A stretch of 64,000 bases of DNA from Balaenoptera acutorostrata (GCF_949987535.1 NC_080067.1:50838910-50902909); one strand, 5' to 3'. Counted from the stretch's first letter, positions 36,435-49,124 are shown. The notes: generated by a model not told the origin, from the sequence alone. Numbers and translations: made by a program.

Positions 36435-39324
36435 CTACCTCACTACAAATAACTCAGTTTCATTTCTTTTTATGGCTGAGTAATATTCCATTGTATATAT
36501 GTGCCACATCTTCTTTATCCATTCATCTGTCGATGGACGCTTAGGTTGCTTCCATGTCCTGGCTATTGTAAATAGAGCTGAAATGAATATTGTGGTACAT
36601 GACTCTTTTTGAACTATGGTTTTCTCAGGGTATATGCCCAGTAGTGGTATTGCTGGGTCATATGGTAGTTCTATTTTTAGTTTTTTAAGGAACTTCCATA
36701 CTGTTCCCCATAGTGGCTGTATCAATTTACATTCCCACCAACAGTGCAAGAGGGTTCCCTTTTCTCCACACCCTCTCCAGCATTTATTGTTTGTAGATTT
36801 TTTGATGATGGCCATTCTGACTGTTGGGAGGTGACACCTCATTGTAGTTTTGATTTGCATTTCTCTAATGATTAGTGGTGTTGAGAATCCTTTCATGTGT
36901 TTTTTGGCAATCTGTATATCTTCCTTGGAGAAATGTCTATTTAGGCCTTCTGCCCATTTTTGGATTGGGTTGTTTGTTTTTTTGATATTGAGCTGCATGA
37001 GCTGCTTGTAAATTTTGGAGAGTAATCCTTTTACAGTTGTTTCATTTGCAAATATTTTCTCCCATTCTGAGGGTTGTCTTTTGGTCTTGTTTATGGTTTC
37101 CTTTGTTGTGCAAAAGCTTTTAAGTTTCATTAGGTCCCATTTGTTTATTTTTGTTTTTACTTCCATTTCTCTAGGAGGTGGGTCAAAAAAGGATTTTGCT
37201 GTGATTTATGTCATAGAGTGTTCTGCCTATGTTTTCCTTTAAGAGTTTTATAGTGTATGGCCTTACATTTAGGTCTTTAATCCATTTTGAGTTTATTATT
37301 GTGTATGGTGTTAGGGAGTGTTCTAATTTCATTCTTTTTTATGTAGCTGTCCAGTTTTCCAGCACCACTTATTGAAGAGGCTGTCTTTTCTCCATTGTAT
37401 ATTCTTGCCTCCTTTATCAAAAATAAGGTGACCATATGTGTGTGGGTTTATCTCTGAGGTTTCTATCCTGTTCCATTGATCTATATTTCTGATTTTGTGC
37501 CAGTACCATACTGTCTTGATTACTGTAGCTTTGTACTATAGTCTGAAGTCCAGGATCCTGATTCATCCAGTTCCATTTTTCTTCCTCAACATTGCTTTGG
37601 CTATTCGGGGTCTTTTGTGTTTCCATAAAAATTGTTATTTTTTTTGTTCTAGTTCTGTGAAAAATGCCATTGGTAGTTTGATAGGGATTGCTAGTATTCT
37701 GTTCAGGATTTTTGTATCTATGTTCATCACTGATATTGACCTGTAGTTTTCTTTCTTTGTGACATCTTTGTCTGGTTTTGGTATCAGGGTGATGGTGGCC
37801 TCCTAGAATGAGTTTGGGAGTGTTCCTCCCTCTGCTATATTTTGGAAGAGTTTGAGAAGGATAGGTGTTAGCTCTTCTCTAAATGTTTGGTAGAATTCAC
37901 CTGTGAAGACATCTGGTCCTGGGCTTTTGTTTGTTGGAAGATTTTTAATCACAGTTTTAATTTCAGTGCTTGTGATCGATCTGTTTATATTTTCGATTTC
38001 TTCCTGGTTCAGTCTCAGAAGGTTGTGCTTTTCTAAGAATTTGTCCATTTCATCCCGGTTGTCCATTTTATTGGCGTAGAGTTGCTTGTAGTAATCTCTC
38101 ATGATCCTTCGTATATCTGCAGTTTCAGTTGTTACTTCTCCTTTCTCATTTCTAATTCTATTGATTTGAGTCTTCTCCCTTTTTTTCTTGATGAGTCTGG
38201 CTAATGTTTTATCAATTTTCTTTATCTTCTCAAAGAACCAACTTTTAGTTTAATTGACTTTTGCTATGGTTTCCTTCATTTCTTTTTCATTTATTTCTGG
38301 TGTGATCTTTATGATCTTTTCTGCTAACTTTGGTTTTTTTTTTTTTTTTTCTTTTTTCTCTAATTGCTTTAGGTGTAAGGTTAGGTTGTTTATGTGAGAT
38401 GTTTCTTGTTTCTTGAGGTAGGATTGTATTGCTATAAACTTCCCTCTTAGAACTTTTTTTGCTGCATCCCATAGGTTTTGGGTTGTCGTGTTTTCATTCT
38501 CATTTGTTTCTAAGTATTTTTTGATTTCCTGTTTGATTTCTTCAGTGATCTCTTGGTTATTTAGTAGCATATTGTTTAGCCTCCATGTATTTGTATTTTT
38601 TACAGATTTTTCCTGTAATTGATATCTAGACTCATAGCATTGTCGTCAGAAAAGATACTTGATACCATTTCAATTTTCTTAAATTTACCAAGGCCAGATT
38701 TGTGAACCAAGATATGATCTATCCTGGAGAAAGTTCCATGAGCACCGGAGAAGAAAATGTATTCTGTTTCTTTTGGATACAATGTCCTATAAATATCAAT
38801 TAAGTCCATGTTGTTTAATGTATCATTTAAAGCTTGTGTTTCCTTATCTATTTTCATTTTGGATGATCCGTCCATTGGTGAAAGTGAGGTCTTAAAGTCC
38901 CCTACTATTATTGTGTTACTGTCGATTTCCCCTTTTATGGCTGTTAGCATTTGCTTTTGTATTGAGGCGCTCGTATGTTGGGTGCATAAATATTTACAAT
39001 TATTATATCTTATTGGATTGATCCCTTGATCATTATGTAGTGTCCTTCTTTGTCTCTTGTTATAATCTTTATTTTAAAGTCTATTTGGTCTGATATGAGA
39101 ATTGCTACTCCAGCTTTCTTTTGATTTCTGTTTGCATGAAATATCTTTTTCCATCCCCTCACTTTCAGTCTGTATGTGTCACTAGGTCTGAAGTGGGTCT
39201 CTTGTAGACAGCATATACACAGGTCTTGTTTTTGTATCCATTCAGCTAGTTTATGTCTTTTGGTGGGAGCATTTAAACCATTTACATTTAAGGTAATTAT
39301 CGATATGCATGTTCCTATTACTAT
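36435..39324 (-). pseudogene. L1 ORF2 pseudogene (endonuclease / reverse transcriptase)
   Basis: ORF2p would nick target DNA and reverse-transcribe L1 RNA. Pieces on the minus strand are: start codon position changed from ATG to ATA (39322-39324), endonuclease 38600-39320 (IIVGDFKTSLSPMDGSS; SRIDHILVHK), linker 38250-38570, start of the RT domain 37803-38102 ([12 protein letters not shown]), and a 243-codon C-terminus 36435-37166 with the Cys motif [18 protein letters not shown]. At 37688-37691 the frame jumps from NRILA to IPIKLPM, removing about 300 residues including the catalytic FADD region. In the endonuclease the motif SDH reads SDD and, in GDFN, the Asn reads Lys. It is a dead copy. 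Confidence 0.88.
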
Positions 39325-39382
39325 TTTCTTAATTGTTCTGAGTTTGTTATTGTAGGTTTTTTCCTTCTCTTGTGTTTCCTGC

Positions 39383-40275
39383 CTAAAGAATTTCCTTTAG
39401 CATTTGTTGTAAAGCTGGTTTAGTGGTGCTGAATTCTCTTAGCTTTTGCTTGTCTGTAAAGATTTTAATTTCTTGGTCGAATCTGAATGAGATCCTTACT
39501 GGCTAGAGTAATCTTGGTTGTAGGTTTTTCCCTTTCATCACTTTAAATATGTCTTGACACTCCCCTCTGCCTTGCAGAATTTCTGCTGAAAAGTAAGCTC
39601 TTAACCTTATGGGGATTTCCTTGTATGTTATTTGTTGCTTTTCTCTTGCTGCTTTTAATATTTTCTCTTTGTATTTAAGTTTTGATAGTTTGAGTAATAT
39701 ATGTCTTGCCATGTTTCTCTTTGGATTTATCCTGTATGGGACTCTCTGCACTTCCTGGACTTTATTGGCTATTTCCCTTCCCATATTAGGGAAGTTTTCA
39801 ACTATAGTCTCCTCAAATATTTCCTCAGTTCCTGTCTTTTTCTCATCTTCTTCTGGGACCCCTATAATTAGAATGTTGGTGCATTTAATGTTGTCCCAGA
39901 GATCTCTGAGACTGTACTCAATTATTTTCATTCTTTTTTCTTTATTCTGCTCTGTGGCAGTTATTTCCACTATTTTATCTTCCAGGTCACTTATCCGTTC
40001 TTCTGTCTCAGTTATTCTGCTATTGATTCCTTCTAGAGAATTTTTAATTTAATTTAGTGTTTTTCATCATTGTTTGCTCTTTAGTTCTTCTAGGTCCTTG
40101 TTAAATGTTTCTTGTATTTTCTCCATTCTATTTCCAAGATTTTGGATCATCTTTACTATCATTACTCTGAATTCTTTTTCAGGTAGACTGCCTATTTCCT
40201 CTTCATTTGTTTGTTCTGGTGGGTTTTTACCCTTGCTCCTTCATCTGCTGTGTGTTTCTCTTTCTTCTCATTTTA
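39383..40275 (-). pseudogene. L1 ORF1 pseudogene (RNA-binding chaperone)
   Basis: ORF1p coats L1 RNA as a trimer. The longest open part (39503-39970, 155 codons) begins MEITATEQNKEKRMK and contains the RRM-type strand NILIIGVPEED, then NPKRNMARHILLKLSK and ARE.KQQITYKE of the C-terminal domain. Frameshifts separate it from an N-terminal coiled-coil-like stretch (about 40030-40270, Glu/Lys-rich) and from the C-terminal end. The stop is at 39383-39385, followed by a gap of about 60 bp to ORF2, the same spacing as the copy at 60.5 kb. Confidence 0.82.
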
Positions 40276-40778
40276 CTTAACTTACTGTGTTTGCGGTCTC
40301 CTTTTTGCAGGCTGCAGGTTCATAGTTCCTGTTGTTTTTGGTGTCAGCCCCCAGTGGCTAAGTTTGTTTCAATGGTTTGTATAGGCTTCCTGGTGAAGGG
40401 GACTAGTGCCTGTGTTCTGGTGGATGAGGCTGGATCTTGTCTTTCTGGTGGGCAGGATCACATCTGTTCGTGAGTTTTGAGGTGTTTGCGACCTTATTAT
40501 GTTTTTAGGAAGCCTCTCTGCTAATGGGTGGAGTTGTGTTCCTGTCTTGCTAGTTGTTTGGCATAGGGTGTCCAGCACTGTAGCTTGCTGGTCGATGAGT
40601 GGAGCTGGGTCTTAACGTTGAGGTGGAGATCGCTGGGAGAGCTTTTGCCATTTGATATTACATGTTGCCAGGACGTCTCTGGTGGACAAATGTCCTGAAC
40701 TCAGCTCTCCCCGCTCAGAGGCACAGGTCTGACACCTGGCTTGAGCACCAAGACCCTGTCAGCCACACGGTTCAGAAG

Positions 40779-40925
40779 AAAAAGGAGAAGAAAAGAAGAA
40801 AAGAAAAGAAAGAAAGAAAGAAAGAAAGATGAAAGAAAAAGGAAGTAAAGTTATTAAAATAAAAAATTTAAAAAATTATTAAAAATAAAAAATTAAAAAG
40901 TGATAAAGAAAAAAGAAAGAAAGAA
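40779..40925 (+). repeat. (GAAA)n-rich purine tract inside the L1 5' UTR
   Basis: GAAA/AAGAAA repeats on the plus strand, i.e. a polypyrimidine tract in L1 sense. Confidence 0.85.
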
Positions 40926-42438
40926 AGAAGAGAGCAACCAAACCCAAAACAAACCCACCAATGATAACAAGCACTGAAAACTATACTAAAAGCAAAACGA
41001 AAAAAGGACAGACAGAACCCTAAGACAATGGTAAAATCAAAGCTATACAGACAAAATCACACAAAGAAGCATACACATACACACTCACAAAAAAAGAAAA
41101 AGAAAAAAAAATATATATATATCTATATATATTAAAAAAAAGGAAGAGAGCAACTAAATAACCAAATCTACCAATGATAATAAACTCTAAATACTAAACT
41201 AATATAAACATAAAACCAGAAACCAGTCAGTTTCATAGAGCAAACCCCAAATCTACAGTTGCTCCCAAAGTCCACCACCTCAATTTTGGGATGAATCGTT
41301 GTCTATTCAGGTATTCCACAGATGCATGGTACATAAGTTGATTGTGGAGATTTAATCTGCTGCTTCTGAGGCTGCTGGGAGAGATTTCCCTTTCTCTTTG
41401 CACAGCTCCTGGGGTTCAGCTTTGGATTGGCCCCTCCTTTGCATGTAGGTTGCCTGAGAGCATCTGTTCCCACCCAGACAGGATGGGGTTAAAGGAGCAG
41501 CTGATTCGGGTGCTCAGGCTCACTCAGGACGGGGGAGGGAGGGGTACGGATGCCGGGCGAGCCTGTGGCAGCACAGGCTGGCGTGACATTGCAACAGCCT
41601 GAGGCACGCTGTGTATTCTTCTGGGGAAGTTGTCCCTGGATTACAGGACCCTGGCAGTGGTGGGCTGCACAGGCTCCTGGGAGGGGAGTTGTGGATAGTG
41701 ACCTGTGCTTGCACACAGGCTTCTTGGTGGCTGCAGCAGGAGCCTTAGTGTTTGATGCCCATCTCTGGGGTCCGCGCTGATAGCCGCGGCTCACGCCCGT
41801 CTCTGGAGCTAGTTTAGGTGGTGCTCTGAATCCCCTCTCCTCGCGCACCCCAAAGCAATGGTCTCTTGCCTCTTAAGCAGGTCCAGACTTTTTCCCGGAC
41901 TCCCTCCCAGCTTGCCATGGTTCACTAGCCCCCTTCAGGCTGTGTTCACACAGCCAACCCCAGTCCTCTCCCTGGGATCTGACCTCCTAAGCTGGAGCCT
42001 CAGCTCCCAGCCCCCATCCACCCCGGCGGGTGAGCCAACAAGACTTTCAGTCTGGTGAGTGCTGGTCAGCCCTGATCCTCTCCGGGAATCTCTCTGATTT
42101 GCCCTCTGCACCTCTGTTGCTGCACTCTCCTCCGTGGCTCTGAAGCTTCACCCCTGCCCACCCACCATCTCCACCAATGAAGGGGCTTCCTAGTGTGTGG
42201 AAACTTTTCCTCCTTCACAGCTCCCTCCCCGAGGTGCAGGTCCTGTCCCTATCCTTTTGTCTCTGTTTTTTCTTTTTTCTTTTGCTCTACCCAGGTATGT
42301 GGGGAGTTTCTTGCATTTTGGGAAGTCTGAGGTCTTCTGCCAGCATTCAGTAGGTGTTCTGTAGGAGTTGCTCCACATGTAGGTGTATTTCTGATGTGTT
42401 TGTGGGGAGGAAGGTGACCTCCACATCTTACTCCTCCG

Positions 42439-42447
42439 CCATCTTGA
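42439..42447 (-). promoter_or_regulatory. YY1-like site at the L1 5' end
   Basis: The complement reads CAAGATGGC, matching the YY1 core AANATGGC, within about 20 bp of the L1 5' terminus. Human L1 has a YY1 site at a comparable place. Function in this copy is inferred only. Confidence 0.5.
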
Positions 42448-42469
42448 AGGTCTCCTCCCAAAGTCAAAT

Positions 42470-43230
42470 TCTTGAGACTTTCCTGAATGATTGAGTTTGA
42501 CCCATTAGCTTCCAGGGTTCTGGGAGAATGAATACCTAGTATGACCTCTATATATAGTCTGAATCAGATCTTAGCCTTCCATCAAGATCGACAAAGAAGC
42601 AGACTGCCAAATTTAGCAATACTTTTAGATGATGGGGAATAAAAAAAGAGGGAAAACTAATTTCCACCACTGTCCTTTTTCATGGAAGCATTTTAAGATG
42701 AACAGGTTGTTAATTTTTAGTAATTATTGACACTAATATTCTACACACTAATAATACATACATTAATAATACACTCCTAGTAGGAAAACCCTATTTAGAG
42801 TGACTCAAAGATGCTAACATTGTATAGATACAAAGGAAATGTAACCTTAACATACTACTTGGTATTTCTTATTGTTATTTTTGTTTTCTGTTGTTTATTT
42901 TTATTTTTATTCCTATCCTTATATGTTTTTAGCTTTATAAAACTTACATGGAAGAAACACAGCAAACTTAGGAATGATTAAGATCTGAAAGAAGATAGGT
43001 CCTCAGTGCAGAGAGAAAAATGGAAAATGGTAGTACTACTATCTTCATCTTGCAGAGTACAGAAGTCAATATTATTGAAGTGATGGAATAGACCTAAAAG
43101 TTAGAGCATTTTATTTAAAAGTTACAGACACAAACTATACAAAATTTTAAATAATATTTATATCATAATCTACATATGGAACTGTGAAGAAGGAAACAGT
43201 GAAATCTTTTATATAGGGAAGAATATCAAT
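42470..43230. other. Unassigned sequence
   Basis: No gene or repeat recognised. Confidence 0.4.
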
Positions 43231-43680
43231 CAGTTGCTGATGTGAAATAAACCATTTCAAAACTCAGTTATTTAAAACAGTCAAATAATTCTCACTCATG
43301 TGTCTGAAGGTCATCTGATCTACTCTGAGATGCTCTTGACAGCTCTACTTCAAGCTACACATCTGCTTGGGCTTGGCTCCTGCTGTGGATTTGACTTTTG
43401 TCTGCTCTTCATGTCTCTCATCCTCCTTGGACCAGCACATTCATTGGGGTAAATTCTTTTCACGGTGAAGGTAGAAACAGAGGGCATGGGGAAAACACAC
43501 AAAAGCTCTTAGGTCCAGGTTTGAAAATAGCACAAAAACACTGACTAATACACATCTCATTGTCCAGAGCAAGTCTAGTGGTCAAGCCAACATGGTAAGA
43601 AAAGGGAAAGTATCTGTTAAAGTTGAGGATACAGATTTGTAGTCAATAATTCAATCTATTGTAGTGTAACCATCAGAAAA
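43231..43680 (-). mobile_element. Old MaLR-like LTR remnant
   Basis: 'ttcaaaactcagttatttaa', 'cacatctgcttgggcttggc' and 'tctagtggtcaagccaacat' follow the same family order as 1505-2745 and 48482. The class assignment is from memory. Confidence 0.4.
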
Positions 43681-44499
43681 GCTAAAATCGGAAACAAGGA
43701 AAGGATAACTCCTTTGGGGAATGGTATTAGAAGAGAGGAACGATGAGATGGGTGATTACTCCTTTTCATCCTAATCTGTTCTGTACCATTTTGAGTCGTT
43801 AGAACATTTGCATTGTATTACTTTGTTGAACAGGAAAAAAAAAAAAGCACAGAAGAACAAAATCCATGTGTGATTAGCAAAAAAAAGAAAAAGAAAAAAG
43901 GAGAGAGAGAGAAATAAATGACTTTTTAAATTGGCCTTGCATATATTTATTATTAGAAAATGTAAAGAATTTATGAAACCAAATTTTAGGTATTCCATAC
44001 TTTTATGCATGTGTCATATTAAATCACCAGAACCATAATTAATCTGTCTTATGCTAAAGGTTTTCTACTAAAACATGCAGTTTTATAGAAACACTATGGA
44101 GAAGGATTTTGATAATAATACAATATTATATAATAGGATTATATTTATGCAAACTATATATTTTTAGAACAATTTTTTGAGTGTGTCTTTCTTTTATTTT
44201 ACTTTTACTGATTTTATACTATTATATTGCTTTCAGACTGCATTTATGCCAGTTAAATACTAAATAAGAACACAGGAACAAAAATTTATCATTGGTAGAA
44301 AAATAATTTATTTAGGATGTCTTGTAATATGTATTTACTTTTATGAAAACTTCTAATTCTTAAAAGAAAAAAATACTATAGAAGAGTCAAAAAACAGAGA
44401 AGGCAGTTTGACAAAAAGAGACATACAGTTTAATAACTGACAAAATGGGTTGAAATACATCTGCTCTGTTTTCAATACTATGAGTCTTTTTCAGTTATA
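43681..44499. other. Unassigned sequence with a purine-rich patch
   Basis: A-rich and purine-rich runs lie at 43832-43915. Otherwise nothing is recognised. Confidence 0.4.
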
Positions 44500-44690
44500 A
44501 TAGCTAATCTTTCTGAGCATTTATGATGTTCCAGACTCTAACAAATGTTTCAAATTATCAACTATAATCTTCACAATGGCTCCGTAAAGCAGGTGCTAAT
44601 GTTTTTACCATTTTACAGATGAGGAAATTGAGTTTTCAGGGAGATCAATGAATTTACAAAGGTGACACAAAAAGTAAATGTTGAGGTAGC
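44500..44690 (+). mobile_element. MIR SINE
   Basis: 'aatagctaatctttctgagc', 'atttatgatgttccagactc' and the conserved core 'ccattttacagatgaggaaa' are present. Confidence 0.88.
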
Positions 44691-44694
44691 AATT

Positions 44695-46785
44695 ACTTTG
44701 AGTTTTTTCTTCTTCGGTTTCTTGTTTTTAACTATAATACAAGAATACCTTTCTCAAGGTATCTTCTGGTACATTCATATTACAAAGAACATTGTACAGA
44801 TTTCAAAGTTGTAATATTACATAGGGTGAGTATACAAATTTGCTCAAGAGAGGAGGGGAAAACCAATGGAATGTTATTTGAAAAGTTCCTTTAGAAAGAT
44901 TGTTAAATTTTAGATGATATCAAAGATAAATAAAAATATTTAGAATAGAGATTGGAAGACTCCATAGGGTATTAGAAAGTAAGTAGATGGAAATGAAAAT
45001 ATAAGTAAATTTATGTTTTAACAGTTATTCTGAGAAATCGAAGGCCAGTAAATTGAAAGAAGGCTGAAGCTCTATTTATTGATGACTCTTTACAAAGTTT
45101 AAATGTTTAAATATAGGTATTTTAAATCATTTTTATTCCTGCATTTATTCTGCCATGTATCTCCTGCTCACTTTTTCACTCAAGTCTCTGTTTTTTAGCA
45201 CTTTTATCAGCAAGAGATAAGAACAGAGAACCAATTAATTAAAGGAATTTTATTTACAGATCTAGTAAAAGGTTTAGTAAGGATTAAACTACTGGCTTGT
45301 TTCTTGCCCTCCCCTGGGTTCAATAGATAATAGACCTAATTAGCCATTAGAAAGAAATGCTCTATTCAGAGTTATAAGTGCACAGAACGGAGCAGTTGAG
45401 GCTCTGGAGAACCCATGGCATTAAGAATCCCCATTTTTACAGCCAAAAAATCCAAAAGGAAAATCATAGGCATTATGAGTTGGCATTAAACGTACTTTCA
45501 ACTACATAAAATGGCTTTAAAATGTCTGTATTCTGATCCATCAGCTCACTGACCAACAAAAATGAGGTTTAATTGCTCTTAAAGGATTCAAAACTTTCAG
45601 GGTATCTGTACCATCGTTACAGCACTTAAGTTTCCAATGGGCTTATATTCCAAATACAGATGGTCCTTAATTAAAACCAAACCTGCCTGGTTATAGCTAC
45701 AAACTCTTTAAGTCGGTGAAATCCGCTCCTTAAAATTTCTTCATTTCACACATACAGGGCACAAACACACACAGATATTTTCTTTATTTTATGAAAGAGA
45801 ACAAGGGATAATTTAATTTTTCTGTTACGAAGATTATAAATCAGTATATTACTGATCACAATGGCCTTAATATTCCCCTCAGCTTGAGTAAACTTTAGAC
45901 AGATTTATTCTTGTCTATAGTACCACTACCTCCCTTTTCTTAGAGATTTACTTTAGAAAACTTGTAATTACAAATTCTTTCTCTGCCCCCTTTGAAATGT
46001 ACATAAATTCCCTTAAAAGTCTCTTGACAGTTTTATGACCCAGGGGATGTCTTCCTCAAGGACCTGGGAGCCATCCTTTTAAAACATAATCATCAAGGAA
46101 GATAGTGCTCCTATCTCCCAGTCTCTGTGTCTGTGTGTGTGGGGGGGGGGAGGGTAGAAACCTAATTTTAGTGGGTACATCTTGTACCTCCTGTCTTAAG
46201 AATATGAGAAAGTTTAATTTTCCTTTGGGTAAGGCCAACCAGCAAACACAGGTGGCCTAAGATTTCCCCCATCTCAGCTGGTAAGGCTCTCTAGCCCTTT
46301 GTTTCACTGGAGTTGAAGAGTAGTCTTTTTTCCCCACTGCAATAGTCTTAGACAAAGTCCTCCTTGACTGTTTAACTTCACTCAGTGAAATTTTTCTTTG
46401 ACATTATTCAAAATACTTTTCTGTGGAGACCCATAATTTTTCATATGTTTTAGAGGGTTTCTGCATTCATATATGAAATATGTAAATATTTATGATGTAT
46501 ACCAAATTAAATCTTGTGATTTGGGGTTAAAGAAAGTCAGTGGGCAAAAGGACTTTGAAGACTTCAATATCTCCAAACCTCACTCTTGAATTATGTTTTA
46601 TTATTTTTAGTTTACTTTTTTATTTCCCAAAGAGAATAACAAGAAAAGCAACAATTGAATGTAGTTGAAAAATAACAGACTCATCAAAATTTAAATTCTA
46701 TAATTCAGTAATTGAATGACTAGCCTATAAACTATTATACCAAATGCCTTTTTGCTAGTTATCTTTAAACATGTCTTTACAGATT
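44695..46785. other. Unassigned A+T-rich sequence
   Basis: About 2.1 kb. Only a (GT)n run ending in ten G (46131-46150) stands out. The ORF at 46056-46238 crosses that run and is not credible. Confidence 0.45.
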
Positions 46786-46789
46786 ACAC

Positions 46790-47980
46790 TCCATTTAAAG
46801 TTATTATAAACTAATGGACATTTTTCCCTGTGCTGTACCATATATCCTTGTTGCTTATTTATTTTATACAAAGCAGTTTGTACCTCTTAATCCTATACCC
46901 CTATACGCCCGTCCCCACTTCCCTCTCCTCACTGGTCACTAGTTTGTTTTCTATATCTGTGAGTCTGTTTCTGCTTTGTTCTACACATTAATTTTGTTTT
47001 TTAGATTCCACATGTAAGTGATAAAATAAAGTACTCGTCTTTCTCTGTCTGACTTATTTCACTAAGCATAATACTCTCTAGGTCCATCTATGTTGTTGCA
47101 TATAGCAGAATTTCATATTTTTATGGTTGAGTTATATTCCACTTTATACATATGCCATATCTTCTTTATCCATTCGATGGTTGGTGGGCATTTGGGTTGC
47201 TTCCATATCTTGGCTATTGTAAATAATGCAGCTATGAACATTGGGATGTATGTATCTTTGCAAATAAATGTTTTTGTTTTCTTTGGATATAAGCCCAGGA
47301 GTGGAATTGCTGGATCTGATGGTAGTTCTATTTTTAATTTTTTTGAGGAACCTCCATGCTGTTTTCCATAGTGGCTGCACCAATTTACAATCTCACCAAC
47401 AGTGTACAAGAGTTCCCTTTTCTCCACATCCTGGCCAACATATGTTATTTGGAGACACTTTGCTGATAGCCATTCTGACAGGTGTGAGGTGATATTTCAT
47501 TGTGGTTTTGATTTGCGTTTCTCTGATGAATAATGATGTTGAGCATTTTTTCATATGCCTGTTTGCCATCTGTATATCTTCTTTGGAAAAATGTATATTC
47601 AGATCTTCTGCCCATTTTTTTAAATCAGATTGTTTATTTTTTTGATATTGAGTTGTACAAGCTATTTATATATTTTGGATATTTACCCCATATGTTGAGA
47701 CATGTTCTCTCTATATCAACTTTGATGAGATTTTCATCATAAATGGATGTTGAATTTTTTCAAATGTTTTTTCTGCATCTGTTGAGTTAATCATGTGATT
47801 TTTATCCTTCCTTTTGTTAATATGCTCTATCATATTGATTGACTTCAAATATTGAAACATTTTATCATCCCTGGAATAAATCCCACTTGATCATGGTGTA
47901 TGACCCTTTTTATATATTGTTGAATTTGATTTGCTAATATTTTGTTGAGGATTTTTGTGCTAACATATCAACTACTTTAT
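46790..47980 (-). mobile_element. L1 3' portion with internal deletion
   Basis: Antisense 3' UTR (46790-47110), then the ORF2 C-terminus on the minus strand (47113-47427; contains [14 protein letters not shown] and [15 protein letters not shown]), then a more upstream ORF2 segment at about 47700-47975 ('ttctgcatctgttgagttaa', 'catgtgatttttatccttcc'). The intervening RT/Cys-domain sequence is missing. Frames are broken. Confidence 0.85.
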
Positions 47981-47984
47981 ACTA

Positions 47985-48320
47985 GAGTCAGGAGTTTTTT
48001 ATACAAAGAAAACTATAGCAAGTAAAGGAGAATATTATATTGTGAACAACAAGAGTGCAGGATTCTGGGTTTTTTGCAAGATGGAGAGTAGAAACCACTT
48101 ATCCCTCATTTTCTATTCTTTTGCATGTTCCTCCTTACTCTTTCCCAACACTTTCCTTCTGCTGGTTAAAGAGCTGTGGAAGTACATCAGCAGAATGTGT
48201 GGTTTCAACACTTATCGAGACTTGGGGATAAAGGACAAATAAATCATCTAAACGCATTTGGCACCATTACTAGACATTTTCTTGCCCATTATTCACTGAC
48301 TGTTGTTTTGTAAAGGGCAG
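47985..48320. other. Unassigned sequence
   Basis: No gene. The 66-codon ORF at 48042-48242 has no domain. Confidence 0.4.
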
Positions 48321-48324
48321 AGTT

Positions 48325-48490
48325 AAGAGCATGATATAGAGTGAAGGTTTCCAAGTTCAAACACTGATTCTTCTGCTCTTAGGTAAAATGGAGAAATTAT
48401 AGTGCTAAACATTTAGGAGGGTTGAAAAGGACAAACCATGTAACCCTGTAAAGCACTTAACACAGTGTCTCATCCTATTAAATGTTAGTT
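48325..48490 (-). mobile_element. MIR SINE fragment
   Basis: 'ccaagttcaaacactgattc', 'cttaggtaaaatggagaaat' and 'ctgtaaagcacttaacacag' give antisense MIR order, with a central gap. Confidence 0.6.
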
Positions 48491-48499
48491 TTTGTTTTA

Positions 48500-49010
48500 T
48501 TTATCAGTTATGATGTAACAAACTCTCACAAACTTAGGAGCTTAAAACCACCATTCCTATTGTTCATGATTTTCTGTGTCAGGAATTTGGGAAGGTCTCA
48601 GTTGGGTGGGATGACCTCATTCCACATGGCATTAGATGGAGCAGATGAAGCCAGAGGATACCCTAAGTTTCCTTCTTCACTCACATGTCTGGCACCTTGA
48701 CATCCTTTCTCCTTCTTTTCATGTGCCATCCCATCTTTGGCCCTTTCTCTGGAGCTTTTTCTCCTAGGCTGGTGATCCCAAGGTAGTCTCACTTCTAACA
48801 TGGTTGTTAGCTTCCAAGAACCTTTCTATGGAAACTTTCAGACCAGTTTAAAAGTTAAGCCTGCATCTGACCAGCAATCACAGGACTCAATCAGATTTGG
48901 TGGTATTCAGAAATAGGCTGAGTTTCTTGGTGAGGCTTGGCAAGGTCACACTGCAGAGGTGCCTGGGAGATCTTTTGTTACCACCAACTTTGGAAAATAC
49001 ACTCTTCAGT
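48500..49010 (-). mobile_element. Old MaLR-like LTR remnant
   Basis: 'gatgtaacaaactctcacaa', 'cttaggagcttaaaaccacc', 'tcactcacatgtctggcacc' and 'ctgcagaggtgcctgggaga' run in the order of the repeat at 1505-2745. Diverged; family from memory. Confidence 0.45.
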
Positions 49011-49124
49011 AGTTAGTCTATTTACGGTTATTACTACTTCAGTGATTTTTTCCGCATTATGTAACCCAAATGAGATACTTTCATTTTTGACTAAGTTGTG
49101 TTGATCTTAGTTTATTAGTTCTTT

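Larger units (their letters stand above)
35986..42456 (-). mobile_element. Near-complete L1 retrotransposon with an internal deletion
   Basis: Both ends of an L1 are present on the minus strand. The 3' UTR (35986-36434) adjoins a short T run. ORF2 remnants span 36435-39324, ORF1 spans about 39383-40275, and a long 5' UTR (about 40276-42456) starts with a sequence containing 'caagatggcggaggag'. Imperfect duplications 'cccaaactcagat' (35971-35983) and 'cccaaagtcaaat' (42457-42469) agree at 11 of 13 positions. Stops and frameshifts disable both ORFs. ORF2 is about 0.9 kb too short because of a deletion at 37688-37691. Confidence 0.9.
40276..42456 (-). promoter_or_regulatory. L1 5' UTR / internal promoter region
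   Basis: About 2.2 kb upstream of ORF1. The distal part (41330-42456) is G+C-rich with scattered CpG, unlike the rest of the window. The proximal part contains a purine/A-rich block at 40779-41150. It holds many short overlapping ORFs on both strands (41342-42467), none with a supported product. It would have driven L1 transcription toward lower coordinates. Confidence 0.75.

Noticed and set aside
39609..40280. Plus-strand ORFs of 68-147 codons, hydrophobic
   Set aside because: Antisense shadows of the L1 ORF1 on the minus strand; A-rich coding sequence reads as Phe/Leu/Ser-rich on the other strand.
41342..42467. Cluster of 60-119 codon ORFs on both strands
   Set aside because: They sit in the L1 5' UTR, overlap in several frames, and match no protein I recognise. 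An ORF0-like function cannot be supported.
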